DNA from: CAYLLN01 sp036496265
GTDB taxonomy: Bacteria; Planctomycetota; Planctomycetia; Pirellulales; Pirellulaceae
Direction of reading: 5' to 3'
Assembly (NCBI GenBank): GCA_036496265.1
Contig: DASXLL010000151.1
Location: forward strand, 1 to 55,244
DNA: 55,244 bases
Positions within the stretch are counted from its first letter, which is position 1; each line of letters opens with the position of its first letter. Shown here one piece after another: positions 26,789 through 35,208 of the stretch. The notes beneath the pieces were generated by a model, which did not search any database, was not told the origin of the DNA, and saw nothing but the letters and a program-made list of their open reading frames with translations. Position numbers and translations under genes: made by a program.

Positions 26789-27196
26789 TCATTCAAGAAA
26801 CGCTTGCGGCGTTAGGATTGCAATGCCGCGAAACGGATGTAAGCAAAGCAGATCGCCGTCGCCACTAACCAAGTGCGTCGCGCGACCGCTCACTGCCAAT
26901 TCCAAAAACTTATTGTCCTTTGGGTCGCGGCACTCATTGATGATATCAATGACTTCAACAACCTCAGCCTCATTCACCAAAGCCGCCAAGAACTCAAGCC
27001 GATGTGTTTCTGACGCATATTTGTCGAACTTTGGACGACGAAGAACCTCCTCAAGTTCAAAAACCGTTGCAGCGGAAATCAGGTTTCGCCCGCGGGCGAC
27101 AGCGGCATCAAAGGCCTGTCGGGGCACAGAGCGTGGAAGGAGCGCCGCGCTAACGGACACGTTCGTATCGAAGACAACGCGTCGATCACTCGTCAT
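26789..27196 (-). CDS. PIN-domain toxin (VapC-like)
   Basis: A 135-residue PIN-domain RNase, the toxin of a type II toxin-antitoxin pair. The acidic active-site residues are visible: VVFDTNVSVSAAL at the start, the conserved Glu in TVFELEEVLRR, and CRDPKDNKFLELAV with SGDGDLL near the C-terminus. This matches the PIN family described as putative toxin of a TA system (COG1569 type). It starts 11 bases inside the end of the antitoxin-like gene, consistent with coupled translation. RNA target unknown. Confidence 0.88.
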   Translation of the reverse strand: MTSDRRVVFDTNVSVSAALLPRSVPRQAFDAAVARGRNLISAATVFELEEVLRRPKFDKYASETHRLEFLAALVNEAEVVEVIDIINECRDPKDNKFLELAVSGRATHLVSGDGDLLCLHPFRGIAILTPQAFLE

Positions 27197-27416
27197 GAAG
27201 CAGCGAATTCAGGATTTCGGGCGTTAGTCCGCGGGCTTCTGCTTGAGCCCCCATTTCGTCCATGATCTCGCGTAACGGCCGGATTGGGCCGCTCGTCAGT
27301 TCGCGCAAGCGAAGGGCCAATAGCAGTTCCAGCTTTTGCCGTTCCTCTTGGGAGGCCGCTGCAAATACCTTCGCAGCGTCCGCATCAACCTCGATCGAAA
27401 TCGTCGCCGTGGTCAT
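27186..27416 (-). CDS. Probable antitoxin partner of the PIN toxin
   Basis: A 76-residue acidic protein starting MTTATISIEVDADAAKVF, with a helical middle (SQEERQKLELLLALRLREL) and an acidic C-terminus (ILNSLLHDE). It lies directly upstream of the PIN toxin and overlaps it by 11 bases, the usual antitoxin-first order. The length and layout fit planctomycete and cyanobacterial antitoxins paired with COG1569 PIN toxins. No classical AbrB or RHH signature is obvious, so the call rests mainly on context. Confidence 0.75.
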   Translation of the reverse strand: MTTATISIEVDADAAKVFAAASQEERQKLELLLALRLRELTSGPIRPLREIMDEMGAQAEARGLTPEILNSLLHDE

Positions 27417-27457
27417 ACCGCAATTCTACCACATGCCACTCGGCATCACACCCGAAA

Positions 27458-28672
27458 CTAATACTTCCTCGGCGTCACCCGCCCCTGCACGCGGCTGGGC
27501 AAACCCTGAATCCGTAGAAAACCTTCGGCATCCGTCTGATTGTACGACCCGCCGCCTTCCATCGTGGCGATGCCTTCGTCATAGAGATTGTTGGGGCTGG
27601 TGCGGCCGGCGACGATGATGTTGCCTTTGTAGAGGTTGAGTTTGACTTCTCCGGTGACCGGCTTTTGGGCGTCGCGGATGAAGGCGAAGAGAGCGTCGAG
27701 CTTGGCGGCGTACCAGAATCCGTAATAGACGCTTTCGGCAACGACGGGGGCGAGCTGATCGCGGAGGTGCATCAGATCGCGGTCGATCGTGAGCTGCTCG
27801 AGGACGCGGTGGGCCGTATAGAGCAGCGTCATTCCGGGGGCTTCATACACTCCGCGGCTCTTCATGCCGACGAAGCGATTTTCCACCATATCGACGAGGC
27901 CAACACCGTTGCGGCCGCCGATCTGATTGAGCGTTTTGACGATTTGCAGCGGGCTGAGTTGCTGTCCGTTGACGGCTACGGGCACGCCAGCGGTGAACGC
28001 GATTGTAACCGGTTCGATTTTGTCCGGGGCTTTTTGCGGTACCGTGGTCATGCCGAATTCGACCGTATCGACGCCGTTCACGTTGAGATCTTCCAGCTTG
28101 CCCGCCTCATAGCTGATATGCAGACAGTTTTCGTCGCTGCTATACGGCTTGGCGACTGATGCCTTCACCGGAATGTTCTTCTGGGCACAGAAATCGATCA
28201 TCGCCGTCCGGCCAGGAAATCGCTGGCGGAATTTTTCCATTCGCCAGGGAGCGATGAGCTTGATCGACGGGTCGAGAGCCTCCGCAGCAAGCTGGAACCG
28301 GCATTGGTCGTTGCCTTTGCCGGTCGCTCCATGCGCGTAGGCGTCGGCGCCGACTTCGCGCGCCACTTGCAGACAGACCTTGCTGATCAGCGGCCGAGCG
28401 ATGCTGGTGCCGAGCAGATAAACGCCTTCGTATTTCGCCTGCCACTGCATGACTGGGAAAGCAAAGTCGCGACACAGCTCTTCCTGGGCATCCACGATGC
28501 GGGCCGATTTTGCGCCGCAGTCCTTGGCCTTCTTCAAAATCGCCTGGCGGTCTTCGCACGGCTGACCGAGATCGACATAGACAGCATGAACTTCATAGCC
28601 TTCATCTTGAAGCCAGCCCAGGATGACAGAAGTATCGAGGCCGCCGGAATAAGCAAGGACGCAGGAGGGCAT
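27458..28672 (-). CDS. argG: Argininosuccinate synthase
   Basis: A 404-residue enzyme joining citrulline and aspartate with ATP to form argininosuccinate in arginine biosynthesis. The ATP pyrophosphatase P-loop SGGLDTS is at residues 9-15, and family segments such as HGATGKGNDQCRF and EGGGSYNQTDAEGF are present. The start MPSCVLAYSGG is the family start; the longer frame runs back only through repeat DNA. That repeat DNA (three GGGGTTC-type heptamers and a 28-bp palindrome) occupies the whole leader, and no Shine-Dalgarno is visible. No other arg genes lie in the window. Confidence 0.97.
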   Translation of the reverse strand: MPSCVLAYSGGLDTSVILGWLQDEGYEVHAVYVDLGQPCEDRQAILKKAKDCGAKSARIVDAQEELCRDFAFPVMQWQAKYEGVYLLGTSIARPLISKVCLQVAREVGADAYAHGATGKGNDQCRFQLAAEALDPSIKLIAPWRMEKFRQRFPGRTAMIDFCAQKNIPVKASVAKPYSSDENCLHISYEAGKLEDLNVNGVDTVEFGMTTVPQKAPDKIEPVTIAFTAGVPVAVNGQQLSPLQIVKTLNQIGGRNGVGLVDMVENRFVGMKSRGVYEAPGMTLLYTAHRVLEQLTIDRDLMHLRDQLAPVVAESVYYGFWYAAKLDALFAFIRDAQKPVTGEVKLNLYKGNIIVAGRTSPNNLYDEGIATMEGGGSYNQTDAEGFLRIQGLPSRVQGRVTPRKY

Positions 28673-28673
28673 A

Positions 28674-28694
28674 GGGGTGCGGGGTTCGGGGTTC
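28674..28694 (-). repeat. Three GGGGTTC-type heptamers abutting the argG start
   Basis: Heptamers GGGGTGC, GGGGTTC and GGGGTTC run head to tail and end one base before the argG start codon. On the coding strand this reads as a C-rich GAACCCC leader. Confidence 0.85.
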
Positions 28695-28701
28695 AGGACA
28701 C

Positions 28702-28729
28702 TGTAGGGAACGCCCTCTGCGGCGTTTCG
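28702..28729 (-). repeat. 28-bp palindromic repeat, copy D (argG leader)
   Basis: The same word as the copies at 2213, 3678 and 19117 with two substitutions (ctctgc loop and ggcgtttc arm). It lies 30 bases upstream of argG in the same orientation as the other leader copies. Confidence 0.8.
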
Positions 28730-28870
28730 TGAGCCAGGGAACATTTTCTATCACGCAACGATTTAACTCCGCATAACCCGACCTCACAAGGCCGCAATTG
28801 CGTTCGCCGCCCAGCGCCCGGCACCGCCGTGCCGGTAGCCGACCCTTTCCAGGCCCGATACGATGGCAGA

Positions 28871-29716
28871 ATGAATCGAAATGAGGTGGAAGAGCTGACA
28901 GCCGCCCTGATGAGCGGCCGGCTTTCGCAGGCGGAATTCGTTGCGAAAGTAACTGCGCCAGCAACCGCGGAACTCGGCGATGTGACGCTCGATCTCGACC
29001 GCTGGCGGCGCTGCGGGTTTCCCGAAGTCGTTTTTGGCCAGTCGAAATCGGTCGACACACTGGCTCGCATTTTTCGCCGGTTGCTGGAAGAGCAACAGCC
29101 CGTATTGGCAACGCGGATTGACGTCGATAAAGCCACAGAGTTGCTCCAGCAATTTCCAACCGGCCGCTATAACGCCGCCGCTCGGACATTTCGCATCGAT
29201 GTAGGTCCCATCGGCCCGATGGGACCTGGGCCGGCTGGACAACGTTCGACAGCCGAGGAAGCTCCCGCCCGGCGGTTGGGGCCCATCGGTCTCGTCACGG
29301 TTGTTACTGCAGGCACCAGTGACATCGCTGTTGCCGAAGAGGTTCGCGAAACGGCCGATTGGATCGGCGCCGGCACCGATTTGATCGTCGATGTCGGTGT
29401 CGCCGGCCCACAGCGGCTGCTGGCCAAGCTCGACCGCATAACCAAAGCCGACGCCGTCGTCGTCGTGGCCGGCATGGAAGCCGCCCTCGCCAGCGTCGTC
29501 GGCGGCCACGTCGCTTGCCCGGTCATCGCGGTTCCCACCAGCATCGGATACGGCGCGAGCCTCGGCGGCATTGCAGCCCTCTTAGGCATGCTCAACGCGT
29601 GTGCCGCCAACGTCTGCGTCGTCAACATCGACGCCGGGTTCAAAGCCGGCTACATCGCCGGGATGATCGCCGTCCAAAAGCATCGCCCAAACCAAAATCC
29701 AAAATCCAAAACCTAA
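28871..29716 (+). CDS. larB: LarB, nickel-pincer nucleotide cofactor carboxylase
   Basis: A 281-residue PurE-like protein that carboxylates and hydrolyses nicotinic acid adenine dinucleotide in synthesis of the nickel-pincer cofactor of lactate racemase-type enzymes. The family N-terminus (ELGDVTLDLDRWRRCGFPEVVFGQSKS) and the AIR-carboxylase-like C-terminal half (VTAGTSDIAVAEEV, SIGYGASLGGIAALLGMLN) are both clear. The ATG chosen is the family start. A perfect palindrome at 29204-29226 is translated in the linker. Neither larC nor larE is in the window. The stop lies four bases before the nnrD GTG, so the two form an operon. Confidence 0.92.
   Translation: MNRNEVEELTAALMSGRLSQAEFVAKVTAPATAELGDVTLDLDRWRRCGFPEVVFGQSKSVDTLARIFRRLLEEQQPVLATRIDVDKATELLQQFPTGRYNAAARTFRIDVGPIGPMGPGPAGQRSTAEEAPARRLGPIGLVTVVTAGTSDIAVAEEVRETADWIGAGTDLIVDVGVAGPQRLLAKLDRITKADAVVVVAGMEAALASVVGGHVACPVIAVPTSIGYGASLGGIAALLGMLNACAANVCVVNIDAGFKAGYIAGMIAVQKHRPNQNPKSKT
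29204..29226. repeat. REP-like palindrome inside larB
   Basis: Ten-base perfect arms GGTCCCATCG and CGATGGGACC around a gcc loop, preceded by gta. It is translated in frame in the LarB linker as a Gly-Pro-rich stretch at about residues 112-119. It resembles the palindrome at 10502-10524 in design. Confidence 0.75.
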
Positions 29717-29720
29717 AATC

Positions 29721-30617
29721 GTGTCGCTTCCCCGCCTTCCTCCTCGCCGTCCCGATGCCCACAAAGGCGATTTCGGTCGCGCGCTCCTAATCGGCGGCTC
29801 GCGCGGCATGGCCGGCGCGATTTCGCTTGCCGGAATGTCCTGTCTCCGCAGCGGCGCGGGACTCGTAAAACTCGCGGTGCCACAGTGCATCCTCGACACA
29901 GTCGCCGGCTTCGAGCCCAGCTACATAACCGTCCCGCTGCCGTGCGACCGAGGTGGACATATTCGCCTGAAGTCGCCGCGGAAAATCGCCAAGTTTCTTG
30001 AAGCAGCGACCTGTGTTGCCTGTGGGCCCGGTTTAGGCCGCTCCAAGCGACTTCAACTTTTCGTTCGAGAGCTGTATCAGTCGCTGCCGCAACCGATGGT
30101 TATCGACGCCGATGGCCTCAACGCCTTGGCCGCGGCTGACGATGGACTTTCCAATCCCGCTGGACCGCGAATCCTAACACCGCATCCCGGCGAGTTCGCC
30201 CGGCTCGCCAAAACGCTCAGCGGTGAAAAACCCTCGCGCGACGAACAAATCGCCGTCGCCAAACAGCTCGCCGCAGAGCACAACCTCATCATCGTTCTCA
30301 AAGGCCACCGCACGATCATCACCGACGGCTCGCAAACAGCCGAAAACACCACCGGCAATCCCGGCATGGCCACCGGTGGCACCGGCGATGTGCTCACCGG
30401 CATCATCACAGCCCTCGTGTGCCAGAGTTTGTCGCCGTTCGATGCCGCCGTCCTCGGCGCACACATCCACGGTCTGGCTGGCGATGTCGCCGCCGCCGAA
30501 CTCGGCCAAGTCTCGCTCATCGCCAGCGACCTTGTCCATTACCTGCCGAAGGCCTTCCGCGCGACGGACCACGATCACCTGACCCCCGAACCCCGAACCC
30601 CGAACCCCGAACTCTGA
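29721..30617 (+). CDS. nnrD: NAD(P)H-hydrate dehydratase
   Basis: A 298-residue ribokinase-like enzyme that repairs hydrated NAD(P)H using ADP or ATP. Family landmarks are HKGDFGRALLIGGSRGMAG near the start, VIDADGLNAL, LTPHPGEFARL and GGTGDVLTG (from residue 219). It starts at GTG four bases after larB. No fused epimerase (NnrE) domain is present, so it is the dehydratase half only. The last five codons come from a CCCCGAA heptamer array, which extends across the stop. The next gene, ribF, starts seven bases after the stop. Confidence 0.93.
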   Translation: MSLPRLPPRRPDAHKGDFGRALLIGGSRGMAGAISLAGMSCLRSGAGLVKLAVPQCILDTVAGFEPSYITVPLPCDRGGHIRLKSPRKIAKFLEAATCVACGPGLGRSKRLQLFVRELYQSLPQPMVIDADGLNALAAADDGLSNPAGPRILTPHPGEFARLAKTLSGEKPSRDEQIAVAKQLAAEHNLIIVLKGHRTIITDGSQTAENTTGNPGMATGGTGDVLTGIITALVCQSLSPFDAAVLGAHIHGLAGDVAAAELGQVSLIASDLVHYLPKAFRATDHDHLTPEPRTPNPEL

Positions 30618-30618
30618 A
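30584..30618 (+). repeat. CCCCGAA heptamer array across the nnrD stop
   Basis: Four perfect CCCCGAA units and one degenerate CTCTGAA. The array encodes the nnrD C-terminus, supplies its TGA, and ends six bases before the ribF GTG, so it covers the place where the ribF ribosome-binding site should be. Confidence 0.9.
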
Positions 30619-30624
30619 CCCTTT

Positions 30625-31548
30625 GTGCGTCTTCTCCGCTCCATCGACGATCTCCCCATCGACCTCCGCGGCGGCGCGCTCTCCATCGGCAATTTCGACG
30701 GCGTCCATCGCGGACACGCCCAGCTCGTCGAGCGGCTGCTGGCTAAGGCAAGCGAGTTGAACGGCCCGGCAATCGTTTTCACTTTTGATCCGCATCCGGT
30801 GCGACTGCTGCGGCCCGAATCAGCCCCGCCGCCACTGACGTGGACCGATCGAAAGGCGCAACTGCTCGCCGACCTCGGCGTCACTGCAATCATTGCCTAT
30901 CCGACGGACGAAGCCCTGCTGGCTCTCTCGCCAGAAGAATTCTTTAGCCGCATTGTCCGCGAGAAGCTGGCCGCAAGGGCGATGGTCGAAGGGCCAAACT
31001 TTTTCTTTGGCCACAATCGCGCCGGCAACATTGAAACGCTCGGGCAACTTTGCCAGACCGCCGGTATCTCGCTCGAAATCGTGCCGCCGGTAATGGTCGC
31101 CGGGCATATCGTCTCCAGCAGTCGCGTCCGCGCCGCGATCCAAGCCGGCGACGTCGATTTGGCCCGCCAGCTTTTAACCCGCCCGTATCGAGTTCGCGGC
31201 ATGGTGACACACGGCGCAGGCCGCGGCGCAAAGCTCGGCTTCCCGACGGCCAACCTGGCCGGGATCGACACGCTGCTACCCGCGCAAGGCGTATATGCAG
31301 CTCGCGCGTTCTCAGCCGCCGGCCAATGGCCAGCCGCAATCAATATTGGCCCTAACCCCACGTTCGGCGAGCAGGCCCTCAAAATCGAGGCCCACTTAAT
31401 CGGCTTCGATGGTTCACTTTACGGACAGCCGCTCGAATTAGAATTCCTCTCCCGACTGCGGAGTATTCGCCCCTTCGAATCGATCGAGGCCCTCAAAAAC
31501 CAGCTCCATCACGACATCGCCGCGACGCTTAAGATTAATTCCGAGTGA
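30625..31548 (+). CDS. ribF: Bifunctional riboflavin kinase/FAD synthetase
   Basis: A 307-residue enzyme converting riboflavin to FMN and FMN to FAD. The N-terminal nucleotidyltransferase half has SIGNFDGVHRGHAQLV and FDPHPVRLL. The C-terminal flavokinase half has the GFPTAN loop in GAKLGFPTANLAG, and later LEFLSRLR. Length is normal for RibF. It starts at GTG and lacks a visible Shine-Dalgarno, because a heptamer repeat fills the leader. Position directly after nnrD suggests co-transcription of nucleotide-cofactor genes. Confidence 0.96.
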   Translation: MRLLRSIDDLPIDLRGGALSIGNFDGVHRGHAQLVERLLAKASELNGPAIVFTFDPHPVRLLRPESAPPPLTWTDRKAQLLADLGVTAIIAYPTDEALLALSPEEFFSRIVREKLAARAMVEGPNFFFGHNRAGNIETLGQLCQTAGISLEIVPPVMVAGHIVSSSRVRAAIQAGDVDLARQLLTRPYRVRGMVTHGAGRGAKLGFPTANLAGIDTLLPAQGVYAARAFSAAGQWPAAINIGPNPTFGEQALKIEAHLIGFDGSLYGQPLELEFLSRLRSIRPFESIEALKNQLHHDIAATLKINSE

Positions 31549-31601
31549 TCAGGAACTCACCAATCACCGATTCATCACCACCTACTCACCACTCACCTTA
31601 C

Positions 31602-33500
31602 TCACGAATACTCCCACACCGTCTGATACGCGTCGTGCAGCTCAAAGTATTCCAGCAGCTTGTGATAAAAATCGTGGCCGGCGATCGTCGCGCTATCGCC
31701 GATCACAATTAGCTTGCGTCGCGCACGCGTGAGGGCGACATTCATTCGCCGTGTGTCACCTAAGAAGCCGATCTCGCCATTCCCGTTCGAGCGAACCAGC
31801 GAAATGACGACCGCTTCCTTCTCCCTTCCCTGAAAACCATCCACCGTGTCGATTTCTAAACCATCGCTCGCTAGTTGCTCGCGGAGCAAGCGGACCTGCG
31901 CGGCGTAGGGCGCGATGACCGCAATGTCCCGCGGCGAAACGCCAGCCTCGAACAGCAACTGCACTTGCCGGCCCACGATTTCCGCCTCTTGCGGATTGCG
32001 CCGGCTTTCACCATCGGGCTCCAATTCTTCGTCGTAGCCCGCCCCGGCCGTATCAATGAACGCCAGCGGCGTGTTCGTCAGCGGCAACGGCTGAACGTCG
32101 GGCAAATCCTTCAACACATGCTCCCGAACGCTGCCATCGGCCACGAGCGACGATTCGTAAAATGCCTCCGACGAAAAACCCATGATCGCTTCGTGCATGC
32201 GGTACTGGGTCGTCAATCGCCGCGAGATTCCACTACCTAGGTCGCTCAACAGCCGCTCCATCAAACTTACGGCCAACCCTTCGCGGGCCGCCTGATTCGA
32301 AACAATTGTCGGCGGAAGCTGACAGTGATCGCCGGCCAGCACGAGTCGCCCGGCACGCAGCAGCGGAATCCAGCACGCCGGCTCGATGGACTGCGCCGCT
32401 TCGTCAATCACGACCAGATCGAACTCCCGAGAACCTAAGATTTGCCCATCGACCCCAGTCAGCGTCGCGCAAATCACCGTTGCCGAATCCAGTAAATGCT
32501 CCGCTACTTGCGACTCAATCCGCCGGGCATCAGCAAAAAGCTCGCGGGCCTCAGCGCGCATTTGTTGCCGCGCCCCAGGCAGCGGCTTCGCCCGCGTGAA
32601 CCGTGCCGCCTTGTCTTGCAGCTTTTCGGCATCACGAATCAGCCGGCGAGCGACAGCCACATCCGGATGCGCATCCACGAGCAAATCCAGCGTGTGCTCT
32701 TGCAATTCCGGCATTACCCGGGCCGGATGTCCGATCCGAATCGCTCGCTCTCCTGCCCGCACCAGTCGTTCGAGCAAATTATCGACTGCCAGGTTGCTCG
32801 CCGCACACGCCAGCACTTTTTCCCCGCGAGCGACCGCCTGTCGAATCAGTTCGATGACGGTCGTCGTCTTGCCCGTCCCCGGCGGCCCATGAATGACCGC
32901 CACATCGGCCGCAGCCATCGCAAACTCGACCGCCTCCCGCTGCGACGCGTTCAGCCCGTCGTCAAAGATCGTCAGCGGCTTGATCTCCTGCACCTTCAGC
33001 GGCCGACTACCGACCAGCACATCGCGCAGCTGCGCCTGCCGGCCGCGATCGGCCTTGCGAGCCTGCGTCAGCGCCGTCTTCATCCGCTGCCGCGCTATTT
33101 CGTCGGTTGAAACATCGAGCCGAAACATTGGCCGATCTTGCTCCGGTTCCGGAGGCTGCGCAAAAGCCACGTCCAGCGTCTCCTGATCCCGGCGGCAGAC
33201 AATCCCGCGCCAGCCGCGTTGGCTGGTAACCCCTTCTTCCGTCAGCAGCACCGGCGTGCCCACACCCAGCCGATTCCACGGCAACGACCGCGTCTGATCG
33301 CGCTTACCCAGCGTCACCACCACGCGGCTGCCAAACGCCGGCTGCTCATCGCGAATCGCCAGCTTCACAAGACAACTGCCCGACCGCTCGGCCGCCGCGC
33401 CGCTCTGCCGCTGTGCCTGCTGCGCCAGCTGTTCTGCCTCAGCCGCCGCTTCCAACTCCAACAGCCCAGCGAGCCGTTCAAAATGTCCAAAACTTGCCAT
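31602..33500 (-). CDS. SF1 helicase of the UPF1/IGHMBP2 type
   Basis: A 632-residue superfamily 1B DNA/RNA helicase. Walker A is HGPPGTGKTT (Lys211), Walker B is VVIDEAAQ with Asp366-Glu367, and motif III is GDHCQLPPT. Later come TQYRMH and the C-terminal VDGFQGREKEAVVISLVRSN and VALTRARRKL. The N-terminal 180 residues form a beta-barrel-like 1B-stalk region typical of IGHMBP2 relatives. Bacterial members are of uncertain role. It stands alone, convergent with ribF. Confidence 0.92.
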   Translation of the reverse strand: MASFGHFERLAGLLELEAAAEAEQLAQQAQRQSGAAAERSGSCLVKLAIRDEQPAFGSRVVVTLGKRDQTRSLPWNRLGVGTPVLLTEEGVTSQRGWRGIVCRRDQETLDVAFAQPPEPEQDRPMFRLDVSTDEIARQRMKTALTQARKADRGRQAQLRDVLVGSRPLKVQEIKPLTIFDDGLNASQREAVEFAMAAADVAVIHGPPGTGKTTTVIELIRQAVARGEKVLACAASNLAVDNLLERLVRAGERAIRIGHPARVMPELQEHTLDLLVDAHPDVAVARRLIRDAEKLQDKAARFTRAKPLPGARQQMRAEARELFADARRIESQVAEHLLDSATVICATLTGVDGQILGSREFDLVVIDEAAQSIEPACWIPLLRAGRLVLAGDHCQLPPTIVSNQAAREGLAVSLMERLLSDLGSGISRRLTTQYRMHEAIMGFSSEAFYESSLVADGSVREHVLKDLPDVQPLPLTNTPLAFIDTAGAGYDEELEPDGESRRNPQEAEIVGRQVQLLFEAGVSPRDIAVIAPYAAQVRLLREQLASDGLEIDTVDGFQGREKEAVVISLVRSNGNGEIGFLGDTRRMNVALTRARRKLIVIGDSATIAGHDFYHKLLEYFELHDAYQTVWEYS

Positions 33501-33667
33501 TATGCAGTCTTTGCTAGCTACTCGTTGGCCATTCGTGCTACGTCATTCGTCATTTGCGTTTGCCCCATTTATCTTGCCGCCATTGGCCTCTCCCGTTATA
33601 CCCCGCAGCCGAAAGATTGTGCTGTTCGCTCTGCTGTGATGATTTTCTACTTGCCAAAGGACTGGAT

Positions 33668-34678
33668 ATGAATCGAGGAATGGATCGCGCCGTGTGCCTG
33701 CTGGCCGGCTATTGCTTCACCATCGGACTCGCCGCGGCCGGCGTGGCAACAATCGCCCACGCTCAAGAAGTCGTGCCGAGCCCGCCCCCCGGTTTTCCCT
33801 GCCAAGGCGAATGCCCATTGTCGGCCCCGCTGGGCATCGATCCGGTTGCGGCTGAGTTTTTTGACCGCGCCACGCAAGCGCTGGCAACCGAATTTGGCAA
33901 CGGAATGCGGTTCCGAGTAATGATGCGGCACCCGGCCCTGTTCACTGAAAACACTTGCAACGAAAAAACTTGCAACGGCCCCGGCTGCGGCGGCGACGAA
34001 GGTGCCTGTGCCGTCGGACAAATCATTGCCAGTGGATCGGCTCCGGGCCACGTCTTCACCGCCAAATTCGTCCGCCTCGGCTGTCCTTGCTCGGCGAGCG
34101 GCGAATGCAAGTGCGGTGACAACACCGCGGATGGAAAGGCGACCTGCAAGTGCTGCCAATGTGCGGCAGCGTCGAATGAAACGGTCACCCACGAGACAAA
34201 ATGTGGCGAGGAAACGTGCGAAGTCACCGAAAAGATCGTGCGGCTTCACCATGACGACGAGTTCGCCGCCTTTGCCCCGCACAAGTTGATGCAGCAAATC
34301 GCGCAGCTCATGGCTGAAAAGTCGGCCGCGCAAGCGGCGCTCGCCGTTCGCAAGGAAGCTGACGACCAGATCGGCGAAATCTATGAAGCAATGGCCGAGT
34401 TGTTGGCCGACAACGCCGCGCTCGACGCCAAGCTCGAAGCCCAAGAAGAAAGCCGCAAGCTGGTCGAAAGAGTCACCGAGTTAACGGCCGAAAACGCCCG
34501 ACTGAAGACACACCTTGAGCTAGCTGCCGAGCGGGCTGAACTCGCCCGTGCGACGACCGCGCTACACTTCGAAAACGAAAAGCTCAAGCTGCGTTTGGCG
34601 GAAGTCGAGCAAAAGAACGCCATCGCTGAAGCGGCCCGCACGGCCGCCAAACCGCGAAGCGAGCGCAAGGCGCGCTAG
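33668..34678 (+). CDS. Secreted Cys-rich protein with C-terminal coiled coil
   Basis: A 336-residue protein with a signal peptide ending near AHAQE. The mature N-terminal half holds 16 cysteines in tight groups (TCNEKTCNGPGCGG, GCPCSASGECKCG, TCKCCQC, KCGEETCEV), which suits metal binding or disulfides. The C-terminal 120 residues are a strong predicted coiled coil in heptads (ELTAENARLKTHLELAAE, ENEKLKLRLAEVEQK) ending in a basic tail. The ATG lies a few bases after AAAGGA; a longer frame upstream lacks a signal sequence. No family is recognised. A strong terminator follows. Confidence 0.72.
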   Translation: MNRGMDRAVCLLAGYCFTIGLAAAGVATIAHAQEVVPSPPPGFPCQGECPLSAPLGIDPVAAEFFDRATQALATEFGNGMRFRVMMRHPALFTENTCNEKTCNGPGCGGDEGACAVGQIIASGSAPGHVFTAKFVRLGCPCSASGECKCGDNTADGKATCKCCQCAAASNETVTHETKCGEETCEVTEKIVRLHHDDEFAAFAPHKLMQQIAQLMAEKSAAQAALAVRKEADDQIGEIYEAMAELLADNAALDAKLEAQEESRKLVERVTELTAENARLKTHLELAAERAELARATTALHFENEKLKLRLAEVEQKNAIAEAARTAAKPRSERKAR

Positions 34679-34708
34679 TTGATTTCGCGAGAGTCGTTAT
34701 CCATCGAG

Positions 34709-34743
34709 CGCCCGACTGTTTGCAAACAGCCGGGCGTTTTTTG
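34709..34743. terminator. Intrinsic terminator between convergent genes
   Basis: A two-part stem, CGCCCG/CGGGCG and CTGTTT/AAACAG, around a 2-base loop with one internal mismatch, followed by a run of six T. It ends the Cys-rich coiled-coil gene and may also serve the convergent zinc-ribbon gene. Confidence 0.9.
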
Positions 34744-34763
34744 TTGGTTTAATCGCGACCAAT

Positions 34764-34979
34764 TTAAGCCGACGCCGCCAGCCGCGGCCGAACCGGGGCG
34801 GGCCAGACGATTTTGAGCGAGCCTTCGGCGGTGGGCGATGGAATGGCCCGCATCGGCAGGCGCGAATCGGAAGTCAATTCATGGTCGCAATGGGGGCAGT
34901 GGACCTTGCCGTTGTTGTCCACGGCGGCACGTCGATGTGCGTCACAAGCCCAGCAATAATAAACACTTACCTCGATCAT
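34764..34979 (-). CDS. Small zinc-ribbon protein
   Basis: A 71-residue protein with two CxxC pairs, CWAC (9-12) and CPHC (28-31), spaced as in a rubredoxin-like zinc ribbon, with DNNGKVH between them. The C-terminal half is Pro/Arg-rich. It is convergent with the preceding gene across a terminator. Function unknown; the zinc-ribbon fold is inferred from the cysteine pattern. Confidence 0.6.
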   Translation of the reverse strand: MIEVSVYYCWACDAHRRAAVDNNGKVHCPHCDHELTSDSRLPMRAIPSPTAEGSLKIVWPAPVRPRLAASA

Positions 34980-35208
34980 AACGCAGTCAAAATCCTTACG
35001 GGAAAACGGGTGACGAAAGACATTTATCGTCTGGCGAGGAAGCTAACTTAATCGGCCAGGCATTACGACCCGAATATCCGGCTGATGACTTGCCAGCAGT
35101 GCCAGCATCTGCATTGCGGCCTGGGCAAAACGTGACTAGCGTGGGACGTGGGGCGGGCATCTTGCCTGCCTAGAGAGTCCGAAATTCCGCTTGGCCGGCG
35201 TACCCGCG

